Shown piece after piece: positions 1 through 10,838 of a DNA stretch of 64,000 nt; within the stretch, counting starts at the first letter, position 1, and the number at the start of each line of letters is the position of its first letter. The notes under the pieces are model-generated. The model was given only the letters and a program-made list of their open reading frames with translations. It did no database searches and was not told the origin of the DNA. The stretch is from Delphinapterus leucas (Eukaryota; Chordata; Mammalia; Artiodactyla; Monodontidae). Location: NCBI RefSeq assembly GCF_002288925.2, contig NW_022098076.1:69633004-69697003 (forward strand). Reading direction: 5' to 3'. Both the position numbers and the translations under genes were made by a program.

Positions 1-290
1 TCTGCTTGACTCTGATTTTAACGACCTGGTGATCTTTTTGAAGACTGGAGAAAGACACATATCACATTGATTTTGGACCTTTTGTGAGGTTAGAGGTGTA
101 TACAAACCTATAAAATATCCTAAATTACTCCTTTTTGCTCCTGTTATCCTGTAAGCTCTCTCACAGAGAGTTGCTGTGAAAATGTTCTGATTAAACCCAT
201 ACACACAGGTGAATTAAATGTATGATATTTAAGCACATTTTAAAGTACAATATTCAAAAGAATAAGTTATTCGTTCCCCGGATGATCCCA
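1..290. other. Flanking sequence, no feature recognised
   Basis: AT-rich mammalian sequence with no convincing open frame, no recognised repeat and no splice-flanked exon-like segment. It runs into an L2 fragment. Confidence 0.5.
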
Positions 291-618
291 CTCCTAATGC
301 TTTCTTCCTGGACACTTCCACCCCTCACCATCCTGCCCTTGATCATGAAGGTCATCACCTTAGAGCAGCTTAGCTGATCAACCACATCTCCACTGCTCTT
401 CTCCACCCTAGCCATGGCATCTAGCTCATGTCCTCCAGGGCCCCAAGTCCAGTCTGCCTTTACCTGTCACTTGTTTGTTTACTTTTACTTTTTGTTTATC
501 CTGCTGGAAGGTACTCAACACTAGAATGTAAACCTCATCTCCCTTGTCAACCACTGAAGATCCAGTGCCTGACTTAGCGTAGGCAATCAGTGTATATTTG
601 TTGTGTGAATAGATGCGC
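291..618 (+). mobile_element. L2 LINE 3' fragment
   Basis: The order of motifs follows the end of mammalian L2: 'gtaaacctcatctcccttgtc', then 'gatccagtgcctgacttagc', then 'ggcaatcagtgtatatttgt' and a gaatagatg tail. This corresponds to the L2 'remain-in-use / summary-of-use' 3' region in the plus orientation. The copy is old and has no coding capacity. A 64-codon frame on the opposite strand is chance. The family call rests on remembered consensus and not on an alignment. Confidence 0.6.
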
Positions 619-2020
619 AAAAATTGACCTCTATGGGAAGAATTTAGGATTGGGAGATTTACCTGTCCCCTTTCACCTTTGCTTAATTAGAAAGATGTTG
701 TTAGTTAAGCTTGTTTCAGTATTAGGGGAAGTTTTGGGGTAACCTTCAGAAGTCACTTAGAGTAGTAGTCTTAGGAATCTCTGTCAAGTGTTTCCAGTTA
801 AAGAATTCAGAATCTAGAGCGGTAGAAATTGCTGGGATGAATGCCTTTTCCAGTACTTTAATTACTAATTTGAAATGAGGACCCACGAAAGCAACCCTGA
901 TGTTTGCTCTGTTTCTCTGAACTCATCAGTGAGCGTATGCCTCCTGCCTTCCTAAAAAAGATAGATGTACGTCTGGAGGGAGGTGAAACAGCCATTAATC
1001 CTGGAAGGTATTTGTCCTCCTTTCTTTTGACATTTTATTGCCCTTTAACTCATTTGTGAAAGATATCAAATCAGAATCAGACTAGGGAATAAAAGTGCTT
1101 TTCATTAAAATGGCTGATCTGCATAGATCTCTTTGTTCTTCCCTGTGGAAGGTCTTTTTGATCAGCACATGAGAAAAGAATTTATGAAGAAAGAAAGTTA
1201 GGACAATTTTATGTCAATAGATAAAGTATCAGAGCAAAAATACACAGATTTTATATAGGAATATAAAATTATTTTCAAGCCAAAATTTAAAATTATTCCT
1301 GGCTGAAAATATAGCAAGGCAAAAAAGGAATATGTTGATTAGTGGTGTGGTTGATTATTTTGGAACGTAGGAAAAACAAAGGAATAGAATCTCGTGGCCC
1401 ATCCGAATGTTGTGTGGGGGAAAAATACATCATTTACAAGGGCTTAAATCTCAGCTAGGGTACTTTGGCCATTATTTGTTTTAAACTTCCACTCTGCAGG
1501 GTAAGGGAGATAATGCTCTTTTCCCCCACCAGCTATTGCATCTCCACTTTTAGCAATGCTCCTTTCTGATATGGAACTTGATAGTCATACATGTAAAAGA
1601 CCTGTGTTGATGAAATATGGAACAGGGTTTGAGATATCAGGTGATTTTAAAAATAAGACATTTGTGATTATAATCTGCTATCTATTAAGTATTTTTGTTT
1701 GTATTATTAGGATGTATTTCTGTGGATTTTGAATTGTCTTTCTTTTAGTAGCATTCTTTGCTTAATTCTAACTAGGTAGGAAATTTACAAATATAGAAAA
1801 ATATAAGAAAGGAAACAAAATCATAACTTGTAATAACTTGAACCAGGGATAAACACTGTTGATATTTTAGCAAATTTCCTTATACTACTGTAGAGATATG
1901 TGTAGTATATATGCACATATGTATGTAAGAATGTATATGTTCACTTATATATTAAGCCCAAATGACTAAGCTTTTTTTAACACAGTGAAAAATGAAGTCA
2001 CTTTCTATACTCACATAACA
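619..2020. other. Non-coding stretch, little recognisable
   Basis: No gene is visible. Around 1770-1935 the text resembles a common degraded LINE segment ('aatataagaaaggaaacaaaatc' then 'aaacactgttgatatttt'), but the match is too weak to name. The remainder is AT-rich without clear repeats. Confidence 0.4.
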
Positions 2021-2024
2021 GTCA

Positions 2025-2130
2025 GCACCTAGTATGTGCAAAGCACTGTCTCAGTCACTACGGACTTAACAATAAACCCCGAAAATCTCTTCCCTCAGGT
2101 AGTTGATCTGGAAAGAAAGTCAGTAACTTT
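2025..2130 (+). mobile_element. L2/MIR-like fragment
   Basis: The string 'cagcacctagtatgtgcaaa' followed by 'gcactgtctcagtcacta' is the widespread 'cacctactatgtgccaggcactg' motif of L2 3' ends. The fragment is short and degraded. It lies about 100 bp before a DNA transposon copy. Confidence 0.45.
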
Positions 2131-2235
2131 CAATGCCAGGAATTACAGTGGTTTAAGCCCTAATTTTTCTCTTTCTTCAAAGACCTCACAACTTTTTCCT
2201 CAAGTCTGTCCTGTGCTCAGGAATGCAATCACTAT

Positions 2236-2556
2236 ATAGTCAGCCTTCTCTATCTACAGGTTTCACATTCATGGAGTCAGCCAACCAGGAATCTAAAATA
2301 TTTGGAAAAAAATTTCCAGAAAGTTCCCAAAAGCAAAACTTGAATTTGCTGCTTGCTGACAACTATTTACATAGCATTCACATTGTATTAGGTATTTTAA
2401 GTAATCAAAGATGGTTTAAAGTATACAGGAAGATACGCATAGGTTATATGCAAATACTATGCCATTTTACATAAAGGGCTTGAGCACCTGAAGATTTTGG
2501 TATCTGTGGAGGGTCCTGAAGCCCACCCCCTGTGGATACCGCGGATGACTCCTGTA
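2236..2556 (+). mobile_element. MER2-like (Tigger) non-autonomous DNA transposon, copy 1
   Basis: This is a nearly full-length element of about 320 bp. It starts at a TA with 'agtcagccttctctatctac' and ends 'ataccgcggatgactcctgta', so the ends are imperfect inverted repeats as expected for Tc1/mariner-Tigger elements with TA target sites. The internal sequence includes 'ccagaaagttcccaaaagca' and 'tttacatagcattcacattg', shared with copies at 16369-16630 and 17641-17950. It encodes no transposase and is an old fossil. The family name is from remembered consensus. The TA boundaries and inverted ends are visible. Confidence 0.75.
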
Positions 2557-3519
2557 CTTCTTCCACTCCAGTCTCTTCTTCACACCCTCTTGAGTGCACA
2601 TTTTGAACTTTGGGGATGAACACTGTGCTGGGCCCATCCGTCCTTGGGACCCATCACGGTTTCCCAGAGCCAGACTCTGCATGTAGCTGTCTGGGACAGT
2701 CTGGGCTTGGACGCTCTGAGAAGGCTAATGATTTGGTGTCAGGTGATCATTTCTAAGTATCTTTCATTATGTAGAGAAGAGGCTGAGCACTGCTGGGGAA
2801 GGTGATTGTACATGTTGTTCCAGGTGTTTCAGTTTTGGCCCTAGAATTGCACACCCTCCTCTGTACGATAAATCTCTGAAGTTACCCAGAGCATCATCTT
2901 TAAAACGGAGCTTAGCATTCCATTGTTACACAAGCTTCTCGTGGGTTTTAAACTCAATACTAGTGACTTGTCGAAATATTCTGAAATATTCCTTTTTACC
3001 TGAAAAGAGTTCTGATTAGTTTACTTTCTCTCTCATTACATTTTATGTGATATTTTAGGTGCCCTGTGAGATTGGAAACCTGAACAACTGCCTAAAATGC
3101 CATCTCTTCATCTGGCTCTTCTGCTACCATCACTAAATATGCTCTTGAGAGAGGGTAGCATATTTTACTTTGCCTCTCCAGCCCAAGACCTGGGCAGACC
3201 CTTTCCTTAATTCCCTATGGCACCAAAGTGACTTGATACATAACAGAACTCGATGTAGGTTCAGGAGTACATGCCAGAAGAATAAAATATCAAGTTAGAT
3301 TTGGCTTCTCTTGGGGTCTACAGACTTAAGACCAAGGAAACCCTGGTCAGATGACTCTCTGCGTAGCTTCTGTTCGCTACTCCATGCCAGAGTGCAGGTC
3401 TCCTTCTTTTAGTAAAATTGTCCTTGTGCATGTCTTCCAAAGCCCAGAAAATCTCTCAGAAAGCAGAGGAAATTCCTTTCTCACTGCCTCAGATTTATCT
3501 TCAAATTCTTATTTCTTTT
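2557..3519. other. Non-coding stretch, nothing recognised
   Basis: Mixed-composition sequence with short chance frames only. No repeat family or exon can be supported. Confidence 0.4.
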
Positions 3520-3830
3520 TTATTTTATTTTTTTAACTCTTTATTTTATATTGAAATATAGTTGATTAACAATGTTGTGATAGTTTCAGGTGTACAGCAA
3601 AGTGATTCAGTTATACATATACATATATCTATTCTTTTTCAACTTCTTTTCCTATTTAGGTTGTTACATAATATTGAGCAGAGTTTTCTATGTTATACAG
3701 TAGGTCCTTGTTGGTTATCCATTTTAAATACAGTAGTGTGTACATGTCAATTCCACACTCCCTAACTACCCCATCTCTCACCCTTACACCCTGGTAACCA
3801 TAAGTCACAATTTTAATTTCTTACACCAGA
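3520..3830 (-). mobile_element. Older L1 3' UTR fragment (artiodactyl/cetacean type)
   Basis: Read on the minus strand this is the 3' end of an artiodactyl-type L1, with its tail at low coordinates (a T/A-rich block at about 3515-3540). Diagnostic stretches on the plus strand are 'tattgaaatatagttgatta', 'tttcaggtgtacagcaaagt' and 'acagtaggtccttgttggtt'. It lies only about 45 bp from the end of the young L1 and has the same orientation, but it diverges from it, so it is an independent, older, 5'-truncated insertion. Confidence 0.7.
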
Positions 3831-3864
3831 ATTTGCCATATCATAAGATGATCTATAGTGTAAG

Positions 3865-3878
3865 TAAAAACACTCTTT
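3865..3878. repeat. Target-site duplication, 3' side of the young L1
   Basis: A 14 bp string 'taaaaacactcttt' that matches 10850-10863 except at one position (a at 3872, c at 10857). Its last bases merge with the oligo(T) that represents the L1 poly(A) tail. It marks the left boundary of the 3876-10849 insertion. Confidence 0.7.
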
Positions 3879-4259
3879 TTTTTTTTTTTTAAACATCTCC
3901 ATTGGGGTACAATTGCTCCACAATGGTGTGTTAGCTTCCGCCCTACAACAAAGTGAATCAGCTATACATATACATATGTTCCCATATGTCTTCCCTCTTG
4001 CATCTCCCTCCCTCCCACTCTCCCTATCCCACCCCTCCAGGCTGTCACAAAGCACCGAGCTAATATCCCTGTGCCTTGCGGCTGCTTCCCCCTAGCTATC
4101 TACCTTACTACGTTTGCTAGTGTGTATATGTCCATGACTCTCTCTTGCCCTGTCAAAGCTCACCCTTCCCCCTCCCCATATCCTCAAGTCCGTTCTCCAG
4201 TAGGTCTGCGTCTTTATTCCTGTCTTACCCCTAGGTTCTTCATGACATTTTTTTTCCCC

Positions 4260-7200
4260 TTAAATTCCATATATATGTGTTAGCATACGGTATTTGTCTT
4301 TTTCTTTCTGACTTACTTCACTCTGTATGACAGACTCTAGGTCTATCCATCTCATTACAAATAGCTCAATTTCATTTCTTTTTAAGGCTGAGTAATATTC
4401 CATTGTATATATGTGCCACATTTTCTTTATCCATTCATCCGATGATGGGCGCTTAGGTTGTTTCCATCTCCGGGCTATTGTAAATAGAGCTGCAATGAAC
4501 ATTTTGGTACATGACTCTGTTTGAATTTTGGTTTTCCCAGGGTATATGCCCTGTAGTGGGATTGCTGGGTCATATGGTAATTCTATTTGTAGTTTTTTAA
4601 GGAACCTCCATACTGTTCTCCATAGTGGCTGAACCAATTCACATTCCCACCAGCAGTGCAAGAGTGTTCCCTTTTCTCCACACCCTCTCCAGCATTTATT
4701 GTTTCTAGATTTTTTGATGATGGCCATTCTGACTGGTGTGAGATGATATCTCATTGTAGTTTTGATTTGCATTTCTCTAATGATTAATGATGTTGAGCAT
4801 TCTTCCATGTGTTTGTTGGCATTCTGTATATCTTCTTTGGAGAAATGTCTATTTAGGTCTTCTGCCCATTTTTGGATTGGGTTGTTTGTTTTTTTGTTAT
4901 TGAGCTGCATGAGCTGCTTGTAAATTTTGGAGATTAATCCTTTGTCATTTGCTTCATTTGCAAATATTTTCTCCCATTCTGAGGGTTGTCTTTTGGTCTT
5001 GATTATGGTTTCCTTTGCTGTGCAAAAGCTTTGAAGTTTCATTAGGTCCCATTTGTTTATTTTTGTTTTTATTTCCATTACTCTAGGAGGTGGGTCAGAA
5101 AGGATCTTGCTGTGATTTATGTCATAGAGTGTTCTGCCTATGTTTTCCTCTAAGAGTTTGATAGTTTCTGGCCTTACATTTAGGTCTTTAATCCATTTTG
5201 AGCTTATTTTTGTGTATGGTGTTAGGGAGTGATCTAATCTCATACTTTTACATGTACCTGTCCAGTTTTCCCAGCACCATTTATTGAAGAGGCTGTCCTT
5301 TCTCCACTGTACATTCCTGCCACCTTTATCAAAGATAAGGTGTCCATATGTGCGTGGGTTTATCTCTGGGCTTTCTATCCTGTTCCATTGATCTATCTTT
5401 CTGTTTTTGTGCCAGTACCATACTGTCTTGATTACTGTAGCTTTGTAGTATAGTCTGAAGTCAGGGAGCCTGATTCCTCCAGCTCCTTTTTTCGTTCTCA
5501 AGATTGCTTTGGCTATTCGGGGTCTTTTGTGTTTCCATACAAATTGCAAAATTTTTTGTTCTAGTTCTGTGAAAAATGCCAGTGGTAGTTTGATAGGGAT
5601 TGCATTGAATCTGTAGATTGCTTTGGGTAGTAGAGTCATTTTCACAATGTTGATTCTTCCCATCCAAGAACATGGTATATCTCTCCATCTATTTGTATCA
5701 TCTTTAATTTCTTTCATCAGTGTCTTATAATTTTCTGCATACAGGTCTTTCGTCTCCTTAGGTAGGTTTATTCCTAGATATTTTATTCTTTTTGTTGCAA
5801 TGGTAAATGGGAGTGTTTTCTTGATTTCACTTTCAGATTTTTCATCATTAGTATATAGAAATGCCAGAGATTTCTGTGCATTAACTTTGTATCCTGCTAC
5901 TTTCCCAAATTCATTGATTAGCTCTAGTAGTTTTCTGGTAGCATCTTTAGGATTCTCTATGTATAGTATCATGTCATCTGCAAACAGTGACAGCTTTACT
6001 TCTTCTTTTCCGATTTGGATTCCTTTTATTTCCTTTTCTTCTCTGATTGCTGTGGCTAAAACTTCCAAAACTATGTTGAATAAGAGTGGTGAGAGTGGGC
6101 AACCTTGTCTTGTTCCTGATCTTAGTGGAAATGCTTTCAGTTTTTCACCATTGAGGATGATGTTTGCTGTGGGCTTGTCATATATGGCCTTTATTATGTT
6201 GAGGAAAGTTCCCTCTATGCCTACTTTCTGCAGGGTTTTTATCATAAATGGGTGTTGAATTTTGTCGAAAGCTTTCTCTGCATCTATTGAGATGATCATA
6301 TGGTTTTTCTCCTTCAATTTGTTGATATGGTGTATTATGTTGATTGATTTGCATATATTGAAGAATCCTTGCATTCCTGGAATAAACCCCACTTGATCAT
6401 GGTGTCTGATCCTTTTAATGTGCTCTTGGATTCTGTTTGCTAGTATTTTGTTGAGGATTTTTGCGTCTATGTTCATCAGTGATATTGGCCTGTAGTTTTC
6501 TTTCTTTGTGACATCCTTGTCTGGTTTTGGTATCAAGGTGATGGTGGCCTTGTAGAAGGAATTTGGGAGTGTTCCTCCCTCTGCTATATTTTGGAAGAGT
6601 TTGAGAAGGATAGGTGTTAGCTCTTCTCTAAATGTTTGATAGAATTCACCTGTGAAGCCATCTGGTCCTGGGCTTTTGTTTGTTGGAAGATTTTTAATCA
6701 CAGTTTCAATTTCAGTGCTTGTGATTGGTCTGTTCATATTTTCTATTTCTTCCTGATTCAGTCTTGGCAGGTTGTGCATTTCTAAGAATTTGTCCATTTC
6801 TTCCAGATTGTCCATTTTATTGGCATAGAGTTGCTTGTAGTAATCTCTCATGATTTTTTTTATTTCTGCAGTGTCAGTTGTTACTTCTCCTTTTTCATTT
6901 CTAATTCTATTGATTTGAGTCTTCTCCCTTTTTTTCTTGATGAGTCTGGCTAGTGGTTTATCTATTTTGTTTATCTTCTCAAAGAACCAGCTTTTAGTTT
7001 TATTGATCTTTGCTATCGTTTCCTTCATTTCTTTTTCATTTATTTCTGATCTGATTTTTATGATTTCTTTCCTTCTGCTAGTTTTGGGGTTTTTTTGTTC
7101 TTCTTTCTCTAATTGCTTGAGGTGCAAGGTTAGGTTGTTTATTCGAGATGTTTCCTGCTTCTTAAGGTGGGCTTGTATTGCTATAAACTTCCCCCTTAGA

Positions 7201-8078
7201 ACTGCTTTTGCTGCATCCCATAGGTTTTGGGTCGTTGTGTCTCCATTGTCATTTGTTTCTAGGTATTTTTTTATTTCCTCTTTGATTTCTTCAGTGATCA
7301 CTTCATTATTAAGTAGTGTATTGTTTAGCCTCCATGTGTTTGTATTTTTTACAGATCTTTTCCTGTAATTGACATCTAGTCTCATGGCGTTGTGGTCAGA
7401 AAAGATACTTGATACAATTTCAATTTTCTTAAATTTGCCAAGGCTTGATTTGTGACCCAAGATATGATCTATCCTGGAGAATGTTCCATGAGCACTTGAG
7501 AAGAATGTGTATTCTGTTGTTTTTGGATGGAGTGTCCTATAAATATCAATTAAGTCCATCTTGTTTAATGTATCATTTAAAGCTTGTGTTTCCTTATTTA
7601 TTTTCATTTTGGATGATCTGTCCATGGGTGAAAGTGGGGTGTTAAAGTCCCCTACTATGAATGTGTTACTGTCAATCTCCCCTTTTATGGCTGTTAGTAT
7701 TTGCCTTATGTATTGAGGTGCTCCTATGTTGGGTGCATAAATATTTACAATTGTTATATCTTCTTCTTGGATTGATCCCTTGATCATTATGTAGTGTCCT
7801 TCTTTGTCTCTTGTAATAGTCCTTATTTTAAAGTCTATTTTGTCTGATATGAGAATTGCTACTCCAGCTTTCTTTTGGTTTCCATTTGCATGGAATATCT
7901 TTTTCCATCCCCTTATTTTCAGTCTGTATGTGTCTCTAGGTCTGAAGTGGGTCTCTTGTAGACAGCATATATAAGGGTCTTGTTTTTGTATCCATTCAGC
8001 CAATCTGTGTCTTTTGGTGGGAGCATTTAGTCCATTTACATTTAAGGTAATTATCGATATGTATGTTCCTATTCCCAT
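4260..8078 (-). CDS. L1 ORF2p: endonuclease and reverse transcriptase, intact
   Basis: An open frame of 1,272 codons, against about 1,275 for human L1 ORF2. The protein nicks genomic DNA and reverse-transcribes L1 RNA from the nick. The N-terminal APE-like endonuclease (about residues 1-240) keeps N13, E42, D144, N146, D204, D228 and H229, which line up with the known catalytic set of human ORF2p. The reverse transcriptase (about 500-770) has the first metal-binding Asp in 'SIDAEKAFD' (D599), '[10 protein letters not shown]' at 655-664 and FADD at 699-702. The C-terminal cysteine-rich motif has C1129, C1133, H1141 and C1146. I see no frameshift or internal stop. The start at 8078 matches the family, 58 nt after the old ORF1 stop, so translation would rely on reinitiation or an unconventional start. 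Whether this copy is active is unknown. Confidence 0.95.
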   Translation of the reverse strand: MGIGTYISIITLNVNGLNAPTKRHRLAEWIQKQDPYICCLQETHFRPRDTYRLKIRGWKKIFHANGNQKKAGVAILISDKIDFKIRTITRDKEGHYIMIKGSIQEEDITIVNIYAPNIGAPQYIRQILTAIKGEIDSNTFIVGDFNTPLSPMDRSSKMKINKETQALNDTLNKMDLIDIYRTLHPKTTEYTFFSSAHGTFSRIDHILGHKSSLGKFKKIEIVSSIFSDHNAMRLDVNYRKRSVKNTNTWRLNNTLLNNEVITEEIKEEIKKYLETNDNGDTTTQNLWDAAKAVLRGKFIAIQAHLKKQETSRINNLTLHLKQLEKEEQKNPKTSRRKEIIKIRSEINEKEMKETIAKINKTKSWFFEKINKIDKPLARLIKKKREKTQINRIRNEKGEVTTDTAEIKKIMRDYYKQLYANKMDNLEEMDKFLEMHNLPRLNQEEIENMNRPITSTEIETVIKNLPTNKSPGPDGFTGEFYQTFREELTPILLKLFQNIAEGGTLPNSFYKATITLIPKPDKDVTKKENYRPISLMNIDAKILNKILANRIQEHIKRIRHHDQVGFIPGMQGFFNICKSINIIHHINKLKEKNHMIISIDAEKAFDKIQHPFMIKTLQKVGIEGTFLNIIKAIYDKPTANIILNGEKLKAFPLRSGTRQGCPLSPLLFNIVLEVLATAIREEKEIKGIQIGKEEVKLSLFADDMILYIENPKDATRKLLELINEFGKVAGYKVNAQKSLAFLYTNDEKSESEIKKTLPFTIATKRIKYLGINLPKETKDLYAENYKTLMKEIKDDTNRWRDIPCSWMGRINIVKMTLLPKAIYRFNAIPIKLPLAFFTELEQKILQFVWKHKRPRIAKAILRTKKGAGGIRLPDFRLYYKATVIKTVWYWHKNRKIDQWNRIESPEINPRTYGHLIFDKGGRNVQWRKDSLFNKWCWENWTGTCKSMRLDHSLTPYTKISSKWIKDLNVRPETIKLLEENIGRTLYDINHSKILSDPPPRVMEIKTKINKWDLMKLQSFCTAKETIIKTKRQPSEWEKIFANEANDKGLISKIYKQLMQLNNKKTNNPIQKWAEDLNRHFSKEDIQNANKHMEECSTSLIIREMQIKTTMRYHLTPVRMAIIKKSRNNKCWRGCGEKGTLLHCWWECELVQPLWRTVWRFLKKLQIELPYDPAIPLQGIYPGKTKIQTESCTKMFIAALFTIARRWKQPKRPSSDEWIKKMWHIYTMEYYSALKRNEIELFVMRWIDLESVIQSEVSQKEKDKYRMLTHIYGI

Positions 8079-8136
8079 TTTCTATATTGTTTTGGGTTCG
8101 TTATTATAGGTCTTTTCCTTCTCTTGTGTTCCTTGT

Positions 8137-9026
8137 CTAGAGAAGTTCCTTTAGCATTTGCTGTAAAGCTGGTTTGGTGGTCTGAACTCTCTCAGCTTTT
8201 GCTTGTCTGTAAAGGTTTTAATTTCTCCATCAAATCTGAATGAGATCCTTGCTGGGTAGAGTAGTCTTGGTTGCAGGTTTTTCTCCTTCATCACTTTCAG
8301 TATGTCCTGCCACTCCCTTCTGGCTTGTAGGGTTTATGCTGATAGATCAGCTGTTAACCTTATGGGGATTCCCTTGTGTGTTATTTGTTGTTTTTCCCTT
8401 GCTGCTTTTAATATGCTTTCTTTGTATTTAATTTTTGACAGTTTGATTAATATGTGTCTTGGCGTATTTCTTGTATTTATCCTGTATGGGACTCTCTGTG
8501 CTTCCTGGACTTGATTAACTATTTCCTTTCCCATATTAGGGAAGTTTTCAACTATAATCTCTTCAAATATTTTCTCAGTCCCTTTCTTTTTCTCTTCTTC
8601 TTCTGGAACCCCTATAATTCGAATGTTGGTGCGTTTAATGTTGTCCCAGAGGTCTCTGAGACTGTCCTCAGTTCTTTTCATTCTTTTTTCTTTATTCTGC
8701 TCTGCAGTAGTTATTTCCACTATTTTATCTTCCAGGTCACTTATCCGTTCTTCTGCCTCAGTTATTCTGTTATTGATCCCATCTAGAGTACTTTTAATTT
8801 CATTTATTGCATTGTTCATCATTGCTTGTTTCATCTTTATTTCTTCTAGGTCCTTGTTAACTGTTTCTTGCATTTTGTCCATTCTACTTCCAAGATTTCG
8901 GATCATCCGTACTATCATTATTCTGAATTCTTTTTCAGGTAGACTGCCTATTTCCTCTTCATTTGTTAGGTCTGGTGCATTTTTATCTTGCTCCTTCATC
9001 TGCTGTGTGTTTTTCTGTCTTCTCAT
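8137..9026 (-). pseudogene. L1 ORF1p gene, truncated by a nonsense codon
   Basis: ORF1p is the trimeric RNA-binding chaperone that coats L1 RNA. The frame opens at 9026 and stops after 230 codons at 8334-8336. The surviving part holds a charged N-terminus, a coiled coil (about residues 45-110, heptad-like Leu/Ile/Met) and the RRM (about 130-215, with NIRIIGVPEEE and TPRHILIKL). It ends right after 'PIRLTADLSA', a conserved string that in other L1s continues with Glu. Here that codon reads TAA. The following DNA still encodes C-terminal-domain-like sequence in frame, but near 8176-8182 one base appears to be missing relative to the family, so the frame then runs to a TAA at 8151 and misses the usual stop at 8137. 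The lost C-terminal domain is needed for RNA binding, so a functional protein is unlikely. Confidence 0.88.
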
Positions 9027-9846
9027 TTTGCTTATCTTACTGTGTTTGGGGTCTCCTTTTTGCAGGCTGCATGTTCGTAGTTCCCGTCGTTTTTGATGTC
9101 TGTCTCCAGTGGCTAAGGTTGTTTCAGTGGGTTGTGTAGGCTTCCTGGTGGAGGGGACTAGTGCCTGTGTTGCGGTGGATGAGGCTGGATCTTGTCTCTC
9201 TAGTGGGCAGGTTCACGTCTGGTGGTGTGTTTTGGGGTGTCTGTGGCCTTATTATGATTTTAGGCAGCCTCTCTGCTAATGGGTGGGGTTGTGTTCCTGT
9301 TTTGCTAGTTGTTTGGCATAGGTTGTCTAGCACTGTGGCTTGCTGGTCGTTGAGTGAAGCTGGGTGCTGGTGTTATGATGGAGGTCTCTGGGAGATTTCC
9401 ACCGTTTAATATTATGTGGAGCTGGGAGGTCTCTTGTTGACCAGTGTCCTGAAGTTGGCTCTCCTACCTCAGAGGCAGAGCCCTGACTCCTCGCTGGAGC
9501 ACCAAGAGCCTTTCATCCACACGGCCATTCACAAAAAGAGGAAAAGGGAAAAAAATCATAGATCTCGCTCCTAAATTCCACCTCTTCAATTCGGGATCAT
9601 TCCTTGTCTATTCAGGTATTCCACAGATGCAGGGTATATCAAGTTGATTGTGGAGCTTTAATCCGCTGCTTCTGAGGCTGCTGGGAGAGATTTCCCTTTC
9701 TCTTCTTTGTTCTCACAGCTCACAGGAGCTCAGCTTTGGATTTGGCCCTGCCTCTGCATGTAGGTCGCTGGAGGGCGTCTGTTTTTTGCTCAGACAGGAC
9801 AGGGTTAAAGGAGCCGCTGATTCGGGGGCTCTGGCTCACTCAGGCC

Positions 9847-9871
9847 GGGGGTGGGGGGGGGGAAGGAGGGG
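9847..9871 (+). other. G-run block in L1 5' UTR (possible G-quadruplex)
   Basis: Runs of 5, 10 and 4 G's separated by one to three bases on the plus strand, which is antisense to L1. The spacing would allow a quadruplex on the non-L1 strand, or C-rich pairing in the L1 RNA. Function is inferred from composition only. Confidence 0.4.
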
Positions 9872-10106
9872 CACTGCGTGCGGGGCGGGCCTGCGGCGTC
9901 AGAGGTGGCGGGACGTTGCGGCAGAGGCCGGCGTGACGTTGCACCAGCCTGAGGCCCGCCGTGCGTTCTCCCGGGGAAGTTGTCCCTGGTTCCCGGGAAC
10001 CTGGCAGTGGCGGGCTGCACAGGCTCCGCGGAAGAGGGGTGTGGAGAGTGACGTGTGCTCGCACACAGGCCCCTTGGTGACGGCAGCAGCAGCCTTAGTG
10101 TCTCCC

Positions 10107-10200
10107 GCCCGTCTCTGGGGTCCGCGCTTTTAGCCGCGGCTCGCGCCCGTCTCTGGGGTCGCGCTTTTAGCCGCGGCTCGCGCCCGTCTCTGGAGTTCCT
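10107..10200 (-). repeat. 37-38 bp tandem repeat in the L1 5' UTR
   Basis: Units start at 10107, 10145 and 10182 with the text 'gcccgtctctggggtc' followed by 'gcgcttttagccgcggctcg'. The first two units are nearly identical (one extra base in the first) and the third is partial. Tandem units in L1 5' UTRs are known in other mammals as promoter monomers, though those are longer. Here the unit is short and may be an internal expansion. Confidence 0.8.
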
Positions 10201-10828
10201 TTAAGCAGCGCTCTTAAACCCCTCTCCTCGCGCACCAGGAAACAAAGAGGGAAGAAAAAGTCTCTTGCCTCTTCGGCAGGTGCAGGCTTTTCCCCGAACT
10301 CCCTCCCGGCTAGTCGTGGTGCACTAACCCCTTCAGGCTGTGTTCAAGCCGCCAACCCCAGTCCTCTCCCTGCGCTCCGTCCAAAACCGAAACCCGAGCC
10401 TCAGCTCGCAGCCCCGCCCGCCCCGGCGGGTGAGCAGACAAGCCTCTCGGGCTGGTGAGTGCCGGTCGGCACCGATCCTCTGTGCGGGAATCTCCCCGCT
10501 TTGCCCTCCGCACCCGTCGCTGTGCCCTACTCCGCGGTCCCGAAGCTCCCCCCTCCGCCTCCCGCAGTCCCCGCCCGCGGAGGGGCTTCCTAGTGTGTGG
10601 AAACTTTTCCTCCTTCACAGCTCCCTCCCACTGGTGCAGGTTCCGTCCTTATTCTTTTGTCTCTGTTTTTTCTTTTGCCCTACCCAGGTATGTGGGGAGT
10701 TTCTTGCCTTTTGGGAGGTCTGAGGTCTTCTGCCAGCCTTCAGTAGGTGTTCTGTAGGAGTTGTTCCACGTGTAGATGTATTTCTGGTGTATCCGTGGGG
10801 AGGAAGGCGATCTCTGCGTCTTACTCTT

Positions 10829-10838
10829 CCGCCATCTT
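10829..10838 (-). promoter_or_regulatory. YY1-like site at the L1 5' end
   Basis: On the L1 sense strand the first bases read GGGGGACCTTGAAGATGGCGG. The AAGATGGCGG core begins about 12 bases from the inferred start and matches the YY1 consensus. In human L1 a YY1 site at +13 to +21 fixes the transcription start. Its presence in the same place indicates that the 5' end of this copy is complete. Confidence 0.7.

Noticed and set aside
5800..7645. Plus-strand frames of 66-152 codons opposite L1 ORF2
   Set aside because: They are antisense shadows of the intact ORF2 frame and show hydrophobic, low-complexity translations with no domain.
9736..10757. Several overlapping frames of 66-127 codons on both strands in the GC-rich block
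   Set aside because: They lie within the L1 5' UTR. Stop codons are scarce in GC-rich DNA, and the translations are Pro/Arg/Ser-rich without family resemblance.
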